64,000 bases of DNA, from positions 1-64,000 of the forward strand of contig NZ_JAKRET010000008.1 in NCBI RefSeq assembly GCF_022664395.1, in the 5' to 3' direction. Positions within the stretch are counted from its first letter, which is position 1, and every line of letters begins with the position of its first letter. The position numbers and the translations under genes are program-made. The stretch comes from Sphingomonas lacusdianchii. GTDB lineage: Bacteria; Pseudomonadota; Alphaproteobacteria; Sphingomonadales; Sphingomonadaceae. This document shows, piece by piece, positions 35,091-43,558 of this stretch. The notes beneath the pieces were generated by a model. That model did not search any database and was not told where the DNA came from. It saw only the letters and a program-made list of their open reading frames with translations.

Positions 35091-36685
35091 TCGGAACGCA
35101 GATACGCAACGAACTGGTCGGTCGAGCGGCGCAGATCGCCTGCGCTGCCAACCAGTTGCCCGACGCTGATGCGGACCGCCGCCGATAGCGACGATGCGGC
35201 GCCGGCGGCATTGGCGACGCTGTCGATCTGCTGTCCGGCCTCGGCCGCCGCCGTCGCCACCCGCGTCGCGCCATCGTCGACCGCGCGCGAGGTATTGCTT
35301 TGATCGCGGACGGCGGCAGCGATGCCGCTGGCGGCGGCGGCAACCTCCTCGATCGACTGATGCACCGATCGCAGCTTGTCGCCGGTATCGGCGACGCCGC
35401 CGCGAATCCCGGCGATCAGCGCACTGATCCGGTCGCTCGCCCGCCGCGTATCGGCCGACAGCGCCTTTACCTCTCCGGCGACGACGCCGAAGCCGCGGCC
35501 CGCCTCGCCGGCGCGCGCGGCCTCGATCGTCGCGTTCAGCGCCAGCAGGTTCGTCTTCGACGCGATCGCGCGGATATCGCCAAGAAACCCCTCGATCTGG
35601 ATCGCCTGTTCCTCCAGCATCGCGACGGTCCGCACGCTGCGCGCCGCCTGTCCGCTCGCCGTACCGGTCAAATCGTTCTGCTGTTCGGCGGCGGCGGCGA
35701 TCGTCCAGATCGAGGTCGACAGGTCGCGGATCGACGCGGCGACCGCGACGATTTCGTCGGTGGCGCGATGGGCGCCGGCCGATGCCTCGACCGCTTCCGT
35801 CCGGGCGACGCCGGTGCCGTCCTCCAGCGATGCCGCCGCCCCTTCCAGCCGGTCGGTGGTGTCGCTGATGCTGCGGACGACGGTCGTCACCGATCGTTCG
35901 AATTGCTGCGCCAGTTCGATCAGTTCGCGGTGGCGGTCGCCCGCGATGCGCGCGGCCTGTTCCTCGCGCCGCCGCCGCTGGTCCGCCGCATCGCGTTCGG
36001 CGGTGCGCGCCAGCTGCATCGCCGCCTCCGCCCGTCGCTGCCCGTCGGCGGCGGCCTCGGCGAGGTCGCAGGCGTGGCGCATGGCGCGATCCTGTGCGTC
36101 GAACAGCCGGTACAGCTGGATCGTCACCACCGTCAGCAACCCGGATTGCAGCCCGACCGCAACGACGTGGAACGCGATCCGGCCGATATTGCCGTCGCCG
36201 GTAAAGACATAATCCGGGGCCAGCCATTCGAGCAGGACATGGTGCAGCGCCGTCAGCACCGTCGCCACCGCGATCGGTCGCCAGTCGGCCAGCACGACCA
36301 GCGCCGCCATGCCGACGAAGAAATACATGTGCGCGTCCATCTGCCACGCATGGCCACGCAACAGGAAGACCAGCATCGCCGGAATCGATGCGGCGAGCGT
36401 CCCCATCAGCGCGCGCGCGGTCGCGTCGTAGCGCCCTTGCAACGCGACCGCCGTCGGCGCGATGTTGAGCAGGACGCCGATCACGAACAGCGGCGGTGCG
36501 ATCCCGCTTCCCATCATCGCATTGCCGATCAGCAGCAGGATCAGCGTCACCCAGCCGAGCACCGCCCAGGCCCGGATGCCATGGTAGCGCAGCCGGTCGA
36601 GCGACCCGAGCGATTCGGTCGGTTCGCGCAGGACCGACGCCTTCAGCCGTGCCAGCACCCTGTCTTCTCCCACGCTATTCGCCAC
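35048..36685 (-). CDS. Methyl-accepting chemotaxis protein with integral-membrane sensor
   Basis: A 545-residue chemoreceptor. About six membrane segments occupy residues 38-205 with only short loops, so there is no large periplasmic domain; the loops hold MDAHMYFF and [10 protein letters not shown]. No HAMP domain is evident; a coiled coil ([27 protein letters not shown]) leads into the signalling domain, whose tip is [27 protein letters not shown]. It signals to CheA/CheW and fits the flagellar genes at the right end of the window. The start overlaps the small gene upstream by 11 bases. Confidence 0.9.
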   Translation of the reverse strand: MANSVGEDRVLARLKASVLREPTESLGSLDRLRYHGIRAWAVLGWVTLILLLIGNAMMGSGIAPPLFVIGVLLNIAPTAVALQGRYDATARALMGTLAASIPAMLVFLLRGHAWQMDAHMYFFVGMAALVVLADWRPIAVATVLTALHHVLLEWLAPDYVFTGDGNIGRIAFHVVAVGLQSGLLTVVTIQLYRLFDAQDRAMRHACDLAEAAADGQRRAEAAMQLARTAERDAADQRRRREEQAARIAGDRHRELIELAQQFERSVTTVVRSISDTTDRLEGAAASLEDGTGVARTEAVEASAGAHRATDEIVAVAASIRDLSTSIWTIAAAAEQQNDLTGTASGQAARSVRTVAMLEEQAIQIEGFLGDIRAIASKTNLLALNATIEAARAGEAGRGFGVVAGEVKALSADTRRASDRISALIAGIRGGVADTGDKLRSVHQSIEEVAAAASGIAAAVRDQSNTSRAVDDGATRVATAAAEAGQQIDSVANAAGAASSLSAAVRISVGQLVGSAGDLRRSTDQFVAYLRSDQAQPNPARPTASA

Positions 36686-36986
36686 GAACGCCGCTCCCGC
36701 AGGTCACACTGGAGGCGGCGAGGATCAGGATCGGTCGCCCCCGACGCTGCGCCGCGATGTCCGCGCGGTTGCCCGATACCACCATCGATCCGGGCAGCAC
36801 GCCGGCGCGCAGCAGCGCGGCCCCGCCCGCAAGTGCGGTCCTGGCGACGTCGCTGCGGCTGGACCCGTCGAGCGCGACCAGCAGCATCCGTCCCGACACA
36901 GGCGGCCAGAGGCTGAACGACGCAAAGGCCATCGGGGCGATAAAAAGCTGTAAAATCAGCAGGTAATTGGCCTGAACGAACCGCAT
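36675..36986 (-). CDS. Hypothetical protein upstream of the chemoreceptor
   Basis: 103 residues that I do not recognise. It has an N-terminal hydrophobic stretch ([22 protein letters not shown]) that may be a signal anchor. Then comes a short domain rich in Gly/Ala with [20 protein letters not shown] and a C-terminal Cys ([10 protein letters not shown]). Its end overlaps the MCP start by 11 bases, which implies coupled translation and perhaps a joint role. The start could also be the ATG at 36992. Confidence 0.6.
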   Translation of the reverse strand: MRFVQANYLLILQLFIAPMAFASFSLWPPVSGRMLLVALDGSSRSDVARTALAGGAALLRAGVLPGSMVVSGNRADIAAQRRGRPILILAASSVTCGSGVRGE

Positions 36987-37137
36987 GTCCATCCATTATG
37001 GCGGATTCGTTAACGCGTTATGTTCACCAAATGCGCGATCCCTGAAAACAGGGCCAATCGAATAATCGGTACGGAAACGTTCCGATTGCCGTTGGTCGTC
37101 CAGCAGCGTGATGGTCGCGCGATCGCCGCTTCGGCGG

Positions 37138-37213
37138 TGGTGGGCGCTGACGGGCTCGAACCGCCGACCCTCTCGGTGTAAACGAGATGCTCTACCAACT
37201 GAGCTAAGCGCCC
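37138..37213 (-). tRNA. tRNA-Val (anticodon TAC)
   Basis: A 76-nt tRNA with encoded CCA (37140-37138). The acceptor GGGCGCT pairs with AGCGCCC, the D arm is TAGCTCAGTTGGTAGAGC, the anticodon loop TTTACAC carries TAC, and the T-loop is GGTTCGAGCC. It reads GUA/GUG. Confidence 0.97.
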
Positions 37214-37282
37214 CCGATCGGGGAGCGGCCGGCATACCGTGGTTTCGGCCAAGTGCAACAGGGTTTTCGTGTGCCCGGCCGG

Positions 37283-39151
37283 TCAGCGGGTGGCGAAGGG
37301 CAGTTGCGGGCGGATGCGCGCGATCATCAACCGCGATCCGCGCGCGGTCAGATGGCCATAGTCGAACTGGATCGGATTGCCGTCGTCGGTCCACAAGGTG
37401 CAGCGATCCGCGGGGCACAGCGCCCGATAGGTCGAAACATAGGTCGCGCCGGTCGCCGGCACCCGCGCGGCGAACGCCGCGTCCAGCCGCCGGCGCGCGG
37501 CGACGCGGTGGCGGGCGACGATCGCGGGATCGCGGCGGTACAGCGCCTCGGCAAGGATGCGGGGCAGGGGGTGGTTGTATTCGGGGATCGGGCCGAAGAT
37601 CACGACTTGGTCAACATATTGCCGCAGCAGTGCGATCTGCCGTTGCAGCGCCGGCCAGTCGTCGTCGCGCCACAGCGCCGACAGGATCACCGTATCGACG
37701 TGGTGTTTCGGCAGGAAATCGTCGGTCACATAGCGCATCAGCGCGGTGCAGCGCGCCTCCCCCACCGGATCGGCGACGGGGCGGCAGCCCGAGGCATTGG
37801 CCTGCAGCAGGTTGATGCCGGGCAGGACGGAAAGGCCGCGATAGAAGTGCGCGGCATGGCTGTCGCCGAGCAGCAGGACGTTGGGCTTGTCCGGCGACAG
37901 ACGCAGGCAATGGTCGCGATCGAACGTCGCGAAGCGGTCATGCGTGGTCAGGAAACATTGCCCGGCGCGCGAATTGGGCGCGGCGCGGTAGCGGACGAAC
38001 TGCGCGACCCGCTCGACCGCAGCCGGTACCTGCCAATAGGCCCGCGCCGCGAACGGGATCGCCACAACCACGCCGAGCGTCGCCAGCATCGCTGCGACCC
38101 CGATCAGCACGGCGCGCCGTGGCGGGGTCGCCGGGTCGCGCCGGCGAAAGGGTTGTTCGATCCACCGCCACGAGACCGCCGCGACCAGCAGCGACAGCAG
38201 CAGGAACGCCGCCGATCCGGCAAGCGATTTGATCTCGCGCACCTGCCCGCCCAGCACCCACAGCGGCCAGTGCCACAGATAGAGCGAATAGGAGATCCTG
38301 CCGACGAACCGCGCTGGTGCCATGCCGAGGGTCCGGCCGACCAGCGTCGGCCCGGCAATGCCCGACCAGATCAGGCAGGCGGCGCCGAGACAGGCCGGCG
38401 CGGCGGCCAGCCCCGGAAACACGCTGTCGCCGGTGAGCAGCAAGGTGCTGCCGACGATCAGCGCGACGCCGATCACGGCGACCAGTTCCGCCGCCCCGCG
38501 GTGCCGCACCGCCGGCACCATGCCGAGCGCGAGCGCGGCGCCGATCATCAACGCCCATGCGCGATACTGGACCAGATAGAAGGCGGCGGACGCATCGTCG
38601 GCGACGCGCCACTGCGCCAGCGCCAACGATCCGATCAGCAGGACCGCGACCAGCGGCTTCAAACCGGCACGGAACCGCCGATACGCCAGCGCCAGCAGCG
38701 GCGGGAAGAACAGATAATATTGCTCCTCGACCGAGATCGACCAGGTGTGGAGCAGCGCGTTGAAGCGCGATGCCGAATCGAAATAATCGGTGCCGAGGTA
38801 GAAATAGACGTTCGAGACGAACAGGATCGACGCCGTGGCGTTCTTCGCCTGTTGCGCGGTTTCGCCGGGAAACAGCAGCACGAACGACGCCAGCAGCACC
38901 GCGACATAGACCGCGATCAGTGCGGGGAAGATGCGCCGCACCCGCCGTTCGTAGAAGTGCCAGAGCGAGAAGCGCCCGGCCTGCATCTCGCCATGGACGA
39001 TGCCGGTGATGAGATAGCCCGAAATGACGAAGAAGATATCGACCCCGACGAACCCGCCGGGGACGAATTTCGCAAAGCCGCAGTGGAAGGCGACGACCAG
39101 CAGCGCGGCGACCGCGCGCAGCCCGTCAATGTCGTAGCGATACCGGATCAT
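37283..39151 (-). CDS. OafA/YrhL-type acyltransferase with SGNH domain
   Basis: A 622-residue protein. The N-terminal acyltransferase-3 domain (about residues 1-350, ten membrane helices) opens YRYDIDGLRAVAALLVVAFH and contains FFVISGYLITGI, YERRVRRIFPAL, TWSISVEEQYYLFFP and ISYSLYLWHWPLWVL. The periplasmic C-terminal SGNH domain (about 400-620) has the Ser block VLLLGDSHAAHFY and a late DYGHLTARGSRLM with Asp/His. Such proteins O-acetylate surface polysaccharide or peptidoglycan. It stands alone, so the acceptor is unknown. Confidence 0.92.
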   Translation of the reverse strand: MIRYRYDIDGLRAVAALLVVAFHCGFAKFVPGGFVGVDIFFVISGYLITGIVHGEMQAGRFSLWHFYERRVRRIFPALIAVYVAVLLASFVLLFPGETAQQAKNATASILFVSNVYFYLGTDYFDSASRFNALLHTWSISVEEQYYLFFPPLLALAYRRFRAGLKPLVAVLLIGSLALAQWRVADDASAAFYLVQYRAWALMIGAALALGMVPAVRHRGAAELVAVIGVALIVGSTLLLTGDSVFPGLAAAPACLGAACLIWSGIAGPTLVGRTLGMAPARFVGRISYSLYLWHWPLWVLGGQVREIKSLAGSAAFLLLSLLVAAVSWRWIEQPFRRRDPATPPRRAVLIGVAAMLATLGVVVAIPFAARAYWQVPAAVERVAQFVRYRAAPNSRAGQCFLTTHDRFATFDRDHCLRLSPDKPNVLLLGDSHAAHFYRGLSVLPGINLLQANASGCRPVADPVGEARCTALMRYVTDDFLPKHHVDTVILSALWRDDDWPALQRQIALLRQYVDQVVIFGPIPEYNHPLPRILAEALYRRDPAIVARHRVAARRRLDAAFAARVPATGATYVSTYRALCPADRCTLWTDDGNPIQFDYGHLTARGSRLMIARIRPQLPFATR

Positions 39152-39255
39152 GGGGCGCGGCCAGAGCGCGATGACGTTGCGCCAACCCCATCATCCGTTC
39201 GTCCTGCGTAACCATTGCGCATGTCGAAATGGCGTATCGAAGGATCGTCCGGTGC

Positions 39256-39308
39256 GGGTGCTTCGATACGGGTCTTCGGCAAGCTCAGCCCCTACTCAGC
39301 ACGAACGG
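39256..39308. repeat. Fragment of a dispersed repeat
   Basis: GGGTGCTTCGATACGGGTCT then TCGGCAAGCTCAGCCC and GCACGAACGG match the general form of the sphingomonad 'CTTCGAxx..CTCAGCCCgAACG' repeats. Only one full arm is present here. The surrounding gap 39152-39345 has no gene. Confidence 0.4.
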
Positions 39309-39345
39309 CTCAACTGGTTGTCATCATGTTCTGCGGGTGTCCGAT

Positions 39346-39383
39346 GCGATGCGGAACGGTCGTCGAGGACCGTCCCGCATCGC
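39346..39383 (-). terminator. Hairpin terminator after the POT gene
   Basis: A 16-bp stem with one mismatch: GCGATGCGG then ACGGTC (39346-39361), loop GTCGAG, and GACCGT then CCGCATCGC (39368-39383). It sits 7 bases beyond the POT stop on the minus strand; no T-tract follows. Confidence 0.65.
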
Positions 39384-39390
39384 GATCCGG

Positions 39391-41256
39391 TCAGCGCTGT
39401 TCCTTCCACACGTCGACGCCCGCCGCCTTCGGCTCGCCGATCGCGGCCTCGCCGGCGAGGCTGTGGTCGACATCGTCCTTGAGCGTGTCGAGGTGCATCC
39501 ACCGCTTCACGATCGGGGAGAGCAGCAGCACGACCACGCCGATGCCGATCGTCCACAGGCCGATGGTGGTATAGACCGACAGCGTGCCCTCCTTGGTCAT
39601 CTCGCCGTCATGGCCGCCGGTCGCCTCGCCGATCTTGCCGGCGACGAAATTGCCGACCGCGGTCATGTAGAACCACGCACCCATGATGAGCGAGGCGAGG
39701 TGCTTGGGCGCCAGCCGGTTCATCGCCGACAGTCCGACCGGCGACAGGCACAGTTCGCCGGTGGTCTGGAAGAAATAGAACAGGAAGACGAACGCGACCG
39801 GCGTCGCGACTTCCGGTCCGACGCTGTTCGCGCCCCAGACGAAGGCGAGGAAGGCGAGGCCGACCTGCATCAGCGCCAGCGCGAACTTGGCCGGCGCCGA
39901 CGGCTCGCGCCCGCGCTTGGCGAGGAACGCCCAGATGCCGGCGAAGATCGCGCCGAGCAGGATGATGTAGATCGAGTTGATCGACTGGAACAGCGCCGCC
40001 GGCACACCGCCGCGATCGACATAGCGGTCGGTGTAGAGGTTGAAGCTGCCCCCCGCCTGTTCGAACAGGCCCCAGAAGATCGGGTTGAGGCCGATCAGAA
40101 AAATGATCGCGAACATTCGATCGCGTGGAGCATCGTGCAAAGCGAATTTTTCTCGAGCCGCAGCTGCGATCACAAACACGAAGCCGAGCGCCGAAACCAC
40201 CTGTAAGGCCGTTGTGAAGCCCATCGAAATGGAAGCGATCCCGGCAACGAGCATCACGGCAAGCCCAAGCGCCATTAAAATCACGTTTTGGCGCGGAGCG
40301 GCGGCTATGCTGCCGTAGGGCAACACAAATGTTGCGGTGAAGAAGATATAGCCGAGCAGGCCAAGACCGGAAAGAATCAGCAGCGTCTGGATGACGTCCT
40401 GATACTGGATCAGCCCCCACATCACCGCGACCGCGACGATGCCGGTGCCATAGAGCAGCCATTCGAACGGCATGCCGGCCACGCGCCGCTTGAGTGCCGC
40501 GGGGTCGGGCGCCTCGCCCTTGCCGCCGAGCAGCCCCTTGCCGACCACGAACACCAGCAGCCCGGCGACCATGCCGATGCCCGCCAGACCGAAGCCGAAC
40601 GCCCAGCCGATCGTCTGCCCCAGATAGCCGACAAGGATCGAACCCGCCGCCCCGCCGAGGTTAATGCCGATATAGAAGACGGTGTAGGCCGAATCGCGGC
40701 GGATATCGGTCAGCTTGTAGAGTTGCCCGACCATCACCGAGATATTGGCCTTCAGAAAGCCCGATCCGACGATGATGAGCGCGAGCGCCAGCCAGAAGAC
40801 GTTGATCGCGGGATCGGCCTGCTTGATCGCGGCGTCGGTGACGCCCTCCATCCCCTCGAACGCCATGAACAGATGGCCGAAGGCGAGCAGGACGCCGCCG
40901 AACAACACCGCCTTGCGCTGTCCCAGATACCGGTCGGCGAGATAGCCCCCGAGCACCGGGGTGATATAGACCAGCGCGGTATATCCGCCATAGATCAAGT
41001 TCGCCTTGCCGTCGCTGAACAGCCAGTGCTGCGTCAGGTAGAAGATCAGGATGGCGCGCATCCCGTAATAGGAAAACCGCTCCCACATCTCCGCAAAGAA
41101 CAGCATGTAGAGGCCGCGCGGATGGCCGGCGAATTCGGGTTTGCGGCTGAACCCCACCGCCAACCCACCCGCGAGGAACGCGGCGAGGATGAAGGTCGCG
41201 ATCGCCGCGATCCAGTCGGCCTCGTTCCACAATGCAAAAGCCTTGAATTCAGGCAC
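39391..41256 (-). CDS. POT-family proton:oligopeptide transporter
   Basis: A 621-residue inner-membrane protein with about 14 helices. The POT signature E-x-x-E-R is seen in LYMLFFAEMWERFSYYGMRAIL, followed by GGYLADRYLGQRKAV, GSGFLKANISVMVGQLY, YTVFYIGINLGGAAGSILVG and, late, FFQTTGELCLSPVGLSAMNRLAP. It imports di- and tripeptides with protons. Between about 40100 and 40340 base composition and codon use change sharply (ATA, TTA, CGA and ACA codons) although the protein reads on smoothly, which suggests recombination with a divergent homologue. Confidence 0.93.
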   Translation of the reverse strand: MPEFKAFALWNEADWIAAIATFILAAFLAGGLAVGFSRKPEFAGHPRGLYMLFFAEMWERFSYYGMRAILIFYLTQHWLFSDGKANLIYGGYTALVYITPVLGGYLADRYLGQRKAVLFGGVLLAFGHLFMAFEGMEGVTDAAIKQADPAINVFWLALALIIVGSGFLKANISVMVGQLYKLTDIRRDSAYTVFYIGINLGGAAGSILVGYLGQTIGWAFGFGLAGIGMVAGLLVFVVGKGLLGGKGEAPDPAALKRRVAGMPFEWLLYGTGIVAVAVMWGLIQYQDVIQTLLILSGLGLLGYIFFTATFVLPYGSIAAAPRQNVILMALGLAVMLVAGIASISMGFTTALQVVSALGFVFVIAAAAREKFALHDAPRDRMFAIIFLIGLNPIFWGLFEQAGGSFNLYTDRYVDRGGVPAALFQSINSIYIILLGAIFAGIWAFLAKRGREPSAPAKFALALMQVGLAFLAFVWGANSVGPEVATPVAFVFLFYFFQTTGELCLSPVGLSAMNRLAPKHLASLIMGAWFYMTAVGNFVAGKIGEATGGHDGEMTKEGTLSVYTTIGLWTIGIGVVVLLLSPIVKRWMHLDTLKDDVDHSLAGEAAIGEPKAAGVDVWKEQR

Positions 41257-41388
41257 GCTGTTGTCCCTTGTCTTGGGGTATCATGACCGGGTCGCGCTGC
41301 GCCCGTCTCCTGTCGCCAATTCGTAACGCAAGAAACGGCAATGCCAAGCGCATTGTGCGGAGGCAGGCGGCGCCCTACGTCCCGGGCC

Positions 41389-41967
41389 ATGACGTTCAAC
41401 GACCGCTCGACGCTGCTCCGCTATCTGCAAACCCGCCGTTCGGGCAAGCCGCGCGACATGGTCGCGCCGGGGCCGAGCGAGGCCGAGATCGATGCGATGA
41501 TCGCGATCGCCGCGCGCACGCCCGATCATGGCAAGCTGGCGCCGTGGCGGTTCGTGGTGATCCCGCGCGAGCGTCGTGCGGCGTTCGCGGCACTGCTGCG
41601 CGACGCCTTTGCCGCGGACAATCCGGGTGCGACCGAAGCGCAACTCGACGCCTGCGACCGCTTCGCGCACGAGGGGGAGGCGTTGATCGTCGTCCTGTCC
41701 GCGCCGGTCGACAGCCATATCCCGCTATGGGAGCAACTGATGTCGACGGGGGCGGCGACGATGAACCTGCTCCACGCCGCGCACGCCATGGGCTATGTCG
41801 CGAGCTGGCTGACGGGATGGGCGGCGTTCAGCCCCCGGGTTCGCGACGCGTTCGGTTCGGGGGACGAAGCGATTGCGGGCTTCGTCTATATCGGGTCGCC
41901 GGGGCGGCCGCTCGACGAACGGCCGCGTCCCGATCTGGCGCGCATCCGTACGGTTTGGGCCGGGTGA
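41389..41967 (+). CDS. Nitroreductase-family flavoprotein
   Basis: A 192-residue NADPH-dependent flavin reductase of the YdjA-like subgroup: YLQTRRSGKPRDMVAPGPSEAEIDAMIAIAARTPDHGKLAPWRFVVI has the R-S FMN contact and the usual PDHGKLAPWRF. GAATMNLLHAAHAMGYVASWLTGW follows, then GFVYIGSPGRPLDERPRP. The physiological substrate is unknown. ATG chosen by homology to the family start; divergent from the POT gene with 132 bases between. Confidence 0.92.
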   Translation: MTFNDRSTLLRYLQTRRSGKPRDMVAPGPSEAEIDAMIAIAARTPDHGKLAPWRFVVIPRERRAAFAALLRDAFAADNPGATEAQLDACDRFAHEGEALIVVLSAPVDSHIPLWEQLMSTGAATMNLLHAAHAMGYVASWLTGWAAFSPRVRDAFGSGDEAIAGFVYIGSPGRPLDERPRPDLARIRTVWAG

Positions 41968-42005
41968 GCGGTGGACTTTCCCGGCCGTTGCTGTATTAAG
42001 TCAGC

Positions 42006-42365
42006 ATGACAGCGATCGACCATGAGGACACGCCCGTCTATCTTCGCCTGCGCGCGCTAATCGCGGCGGCGATCCTGCGTGGGGAATATCGGGCGGGCGA
42101 CCAGCTACCCTCGGTCCGGGCCTTCGCGGCCGAACATGGTGCCAATCCGCTGACCGTGGCCAAGGCGTACCAGACATTTCAGGACGATGGCTATGTCGAG
42201 GTGCGGCGCGGCGTCGGCATGTTCGTGCTGCCCGGTGCGGTCGAGCGGCTGCGCGTGGCGGAGCGCGAGCGGTTCCTGACCGGGCACTGGCCCCGGATTC
42301 GTGCGCATATCGCGCTGCTGGGACTTGACGCGCAAAGCCTGCTGGACGAACGGACGCCCGCGTAA
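42006..42365 (+). CDS. GntR-family regulator, YtrA-like
   Basis: A 119-residue protein, consisting of little more than the winged helix (about residues 8-75: PVYLRLRALIAAAILRGEYRAGDQLPSVRAFAAEHGANPLTVAKAYQTFQDDGYVEVRRGVGMFV) plus a short helical tail for dimerisation. This is the YtrA type, usually controlling a nearby transporter, but no ABC gene is adjacent here. The target is unknown. Confidence 0.92.
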   Translation: MTAIDHEDTPVYLRLRALIAAAILRGEYRAGDQLPSVRAFAAEHGANPLTVAKAYQTFQDDGYVEVRRGVGMFVLPGAVERLRVAERERFLTGHWPRIRAHIALLGLDAQSLLDERTPA

Positions 42366-42509
42366 CCGGAAGTGCGGCGAGCCGGTTCGCGTAACCGTCC
42401 AACCGTGGCACAGTGTTCGGAACCTTTGGTGGCTTCGTCTATTTTTCAGCGGCTTCGGCACGGAACTGCGCAGCGGTGGTGGCGTTCCCTTTTCGACAGG
42501 GAGAATGCC

Positions 42510-42707
42510 ATGGAACGATCCGTCCAATTCCATACGCGGGTGCCGCTCTACGCGCTGCACGGGCGCAACAACTGCCCAAGCTGCGGTGCCTCGCAATGGT
42601 TTGTCGGACGGATCATCGCCGAATGCGCCTGTTGCGGCGATACGCTGCCGATCAACGCCGCCGTCCGCCCGTTGCAGACCCAGGCGTTCGGCATCATCGC
42701 CGCCTGA
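42510..42707 (+). CDS. Small zinc-ribbon protein
   Basis: 65 residues from an ATG preceded by AGGGAG. Four cysteines in CPSCGASQWFVGRIIAECACC form a CxxC-x14-CxxC zinc ribbon between short beta strands (YALHGRNN, LPINAAVRPL). No domain beyond the ribbon is visible. It ends one base before the convergent rsmI stop. It probably binds nucleic acid or a protein partner; the function is unknown. Confidence 0.75.
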   Translation: MERSVQFHTRVPLYALHGRNNCPSCGASQWFVGRIIAECACCGDTLPINAAVRPLQTQAFGIIAA

Positions 42708-42708
42708 T

Positions 42709-43545
42709 TCATTCCCCTTTCAGCGCCATCGCCCGCGCATAGAGTTCGCGCCGGTCCAGCCCCAGCGCCTTGGCGACCTCGCCCGCCGCCTTCGACGCGG
42801 GTAGCCGGGTCAGTGCTTCGCGGAGCGCCGTATCGGCGTCGGCCTCGGTCGCGGGGGGCGGCGCGCCGGGTGGGGCGACCACGATCACGATCTCGCCCTT
42901 CGGCGGCGCATCGGCATAGCGCGCGGCGAGCATCGACAGGCTGCCGGTCACGCATTCCTCGAACTTCTTGGTGATTTCGCGCGCGACGCCCGCGTCCCGG
43001 TCGCCCAGCCCCTCGGCCAGCGCCGCCAGCGTCGCCGACAGGCGCGGCCCGCTTTCGTAGAAGATCAGCGTCGCGCGGATGGCGGCGATCTCGGCGATCG
43101 ATTCGGCGCGGGCATGCGCCTTGGGCGGCAGGAAGCCGGCGAACAGGAACCGGTCGGTCGGCAGTCCGGCGAGCGTCAGCGCCGCCACCGCCGCGCAGGG
43201 GCCGGGAATCGTCACCACCGCATGGCCCGCCGCGCGGGCATCGCGGACCAGCTTGTATCCCGGATCGGAAATCAGCGGCGTGCCCGCGTCCGACACCAGC
43301 GCCACCGCTTCGGACGCCATCCGCGCGATCAGGCCGGGGCGCATCCCCTCGGCATTATGGTCGTGATAGGGGATCATCGGCCGCTTGACGCCGATATGGC
43401 GCAGCAGCCCGGCGGTCACCCGGCTGTCCTCCACCGCGATAATGTCGGCGCGCGATAAAATATCGGCAGCGCGCGGACTTAGGTCTGCGAGATTGCCGAT
43501 CGGGGTCGCGACGATGTAGAGGCCGGGCTCAAGTTTTTCGGTCAT
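42709..43545 (-). CDS. rsmI: 16S rRNA (cytidine1402-2'-O)-methyltransferase
   Basis: A 278-residue tetrapyrrole-methylase-fold enzyme that methylates the ribose of C1402 in the ribosomal P site. Blocks are LYIVATPIGNLADLSPRA, IIAVEDSRVTAGLL, IPYHDHNAEGM, VSDAGTPLISDPGYKLVR and PTDRFLFAGFLPPK, then REITKKFEECVTG. I chose ATG 43545 (MTEKLEPGLYIV). An upstream ATG at 43560 overlaps the divergent start of the LpoA-like gene by 2 bases. Divergent rsmI/lpoA arrangement is conserved in many Proteobacteria. Confidence 0.95.
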   Translation of the reverse strand: MTEKLEPGLYIVATPIGNLADLSPRAADILSRADIIAVEDSRVTAGLLRHIGVKRPMIPYHDHNAEGMRPGLIARMASEAVALVSDAGTPLISDPGYKLVRDARAAGHAVVTIPGPCAAVAALTLAGLPTDRFLFAGFLPPKAHARAESIAEIAAIRATLIFYESGPRLSATLAALAEGLGDRDAGVAREITKKFEECVTGSLSMLAARYADAPPKGEIVIVVAPPGAPPPATEADADTALREALTRLPASKAAGEVAKALGLDRRELYARAMALKGE

Positions 43546-43558
43546 CAGGGATAGGGTC

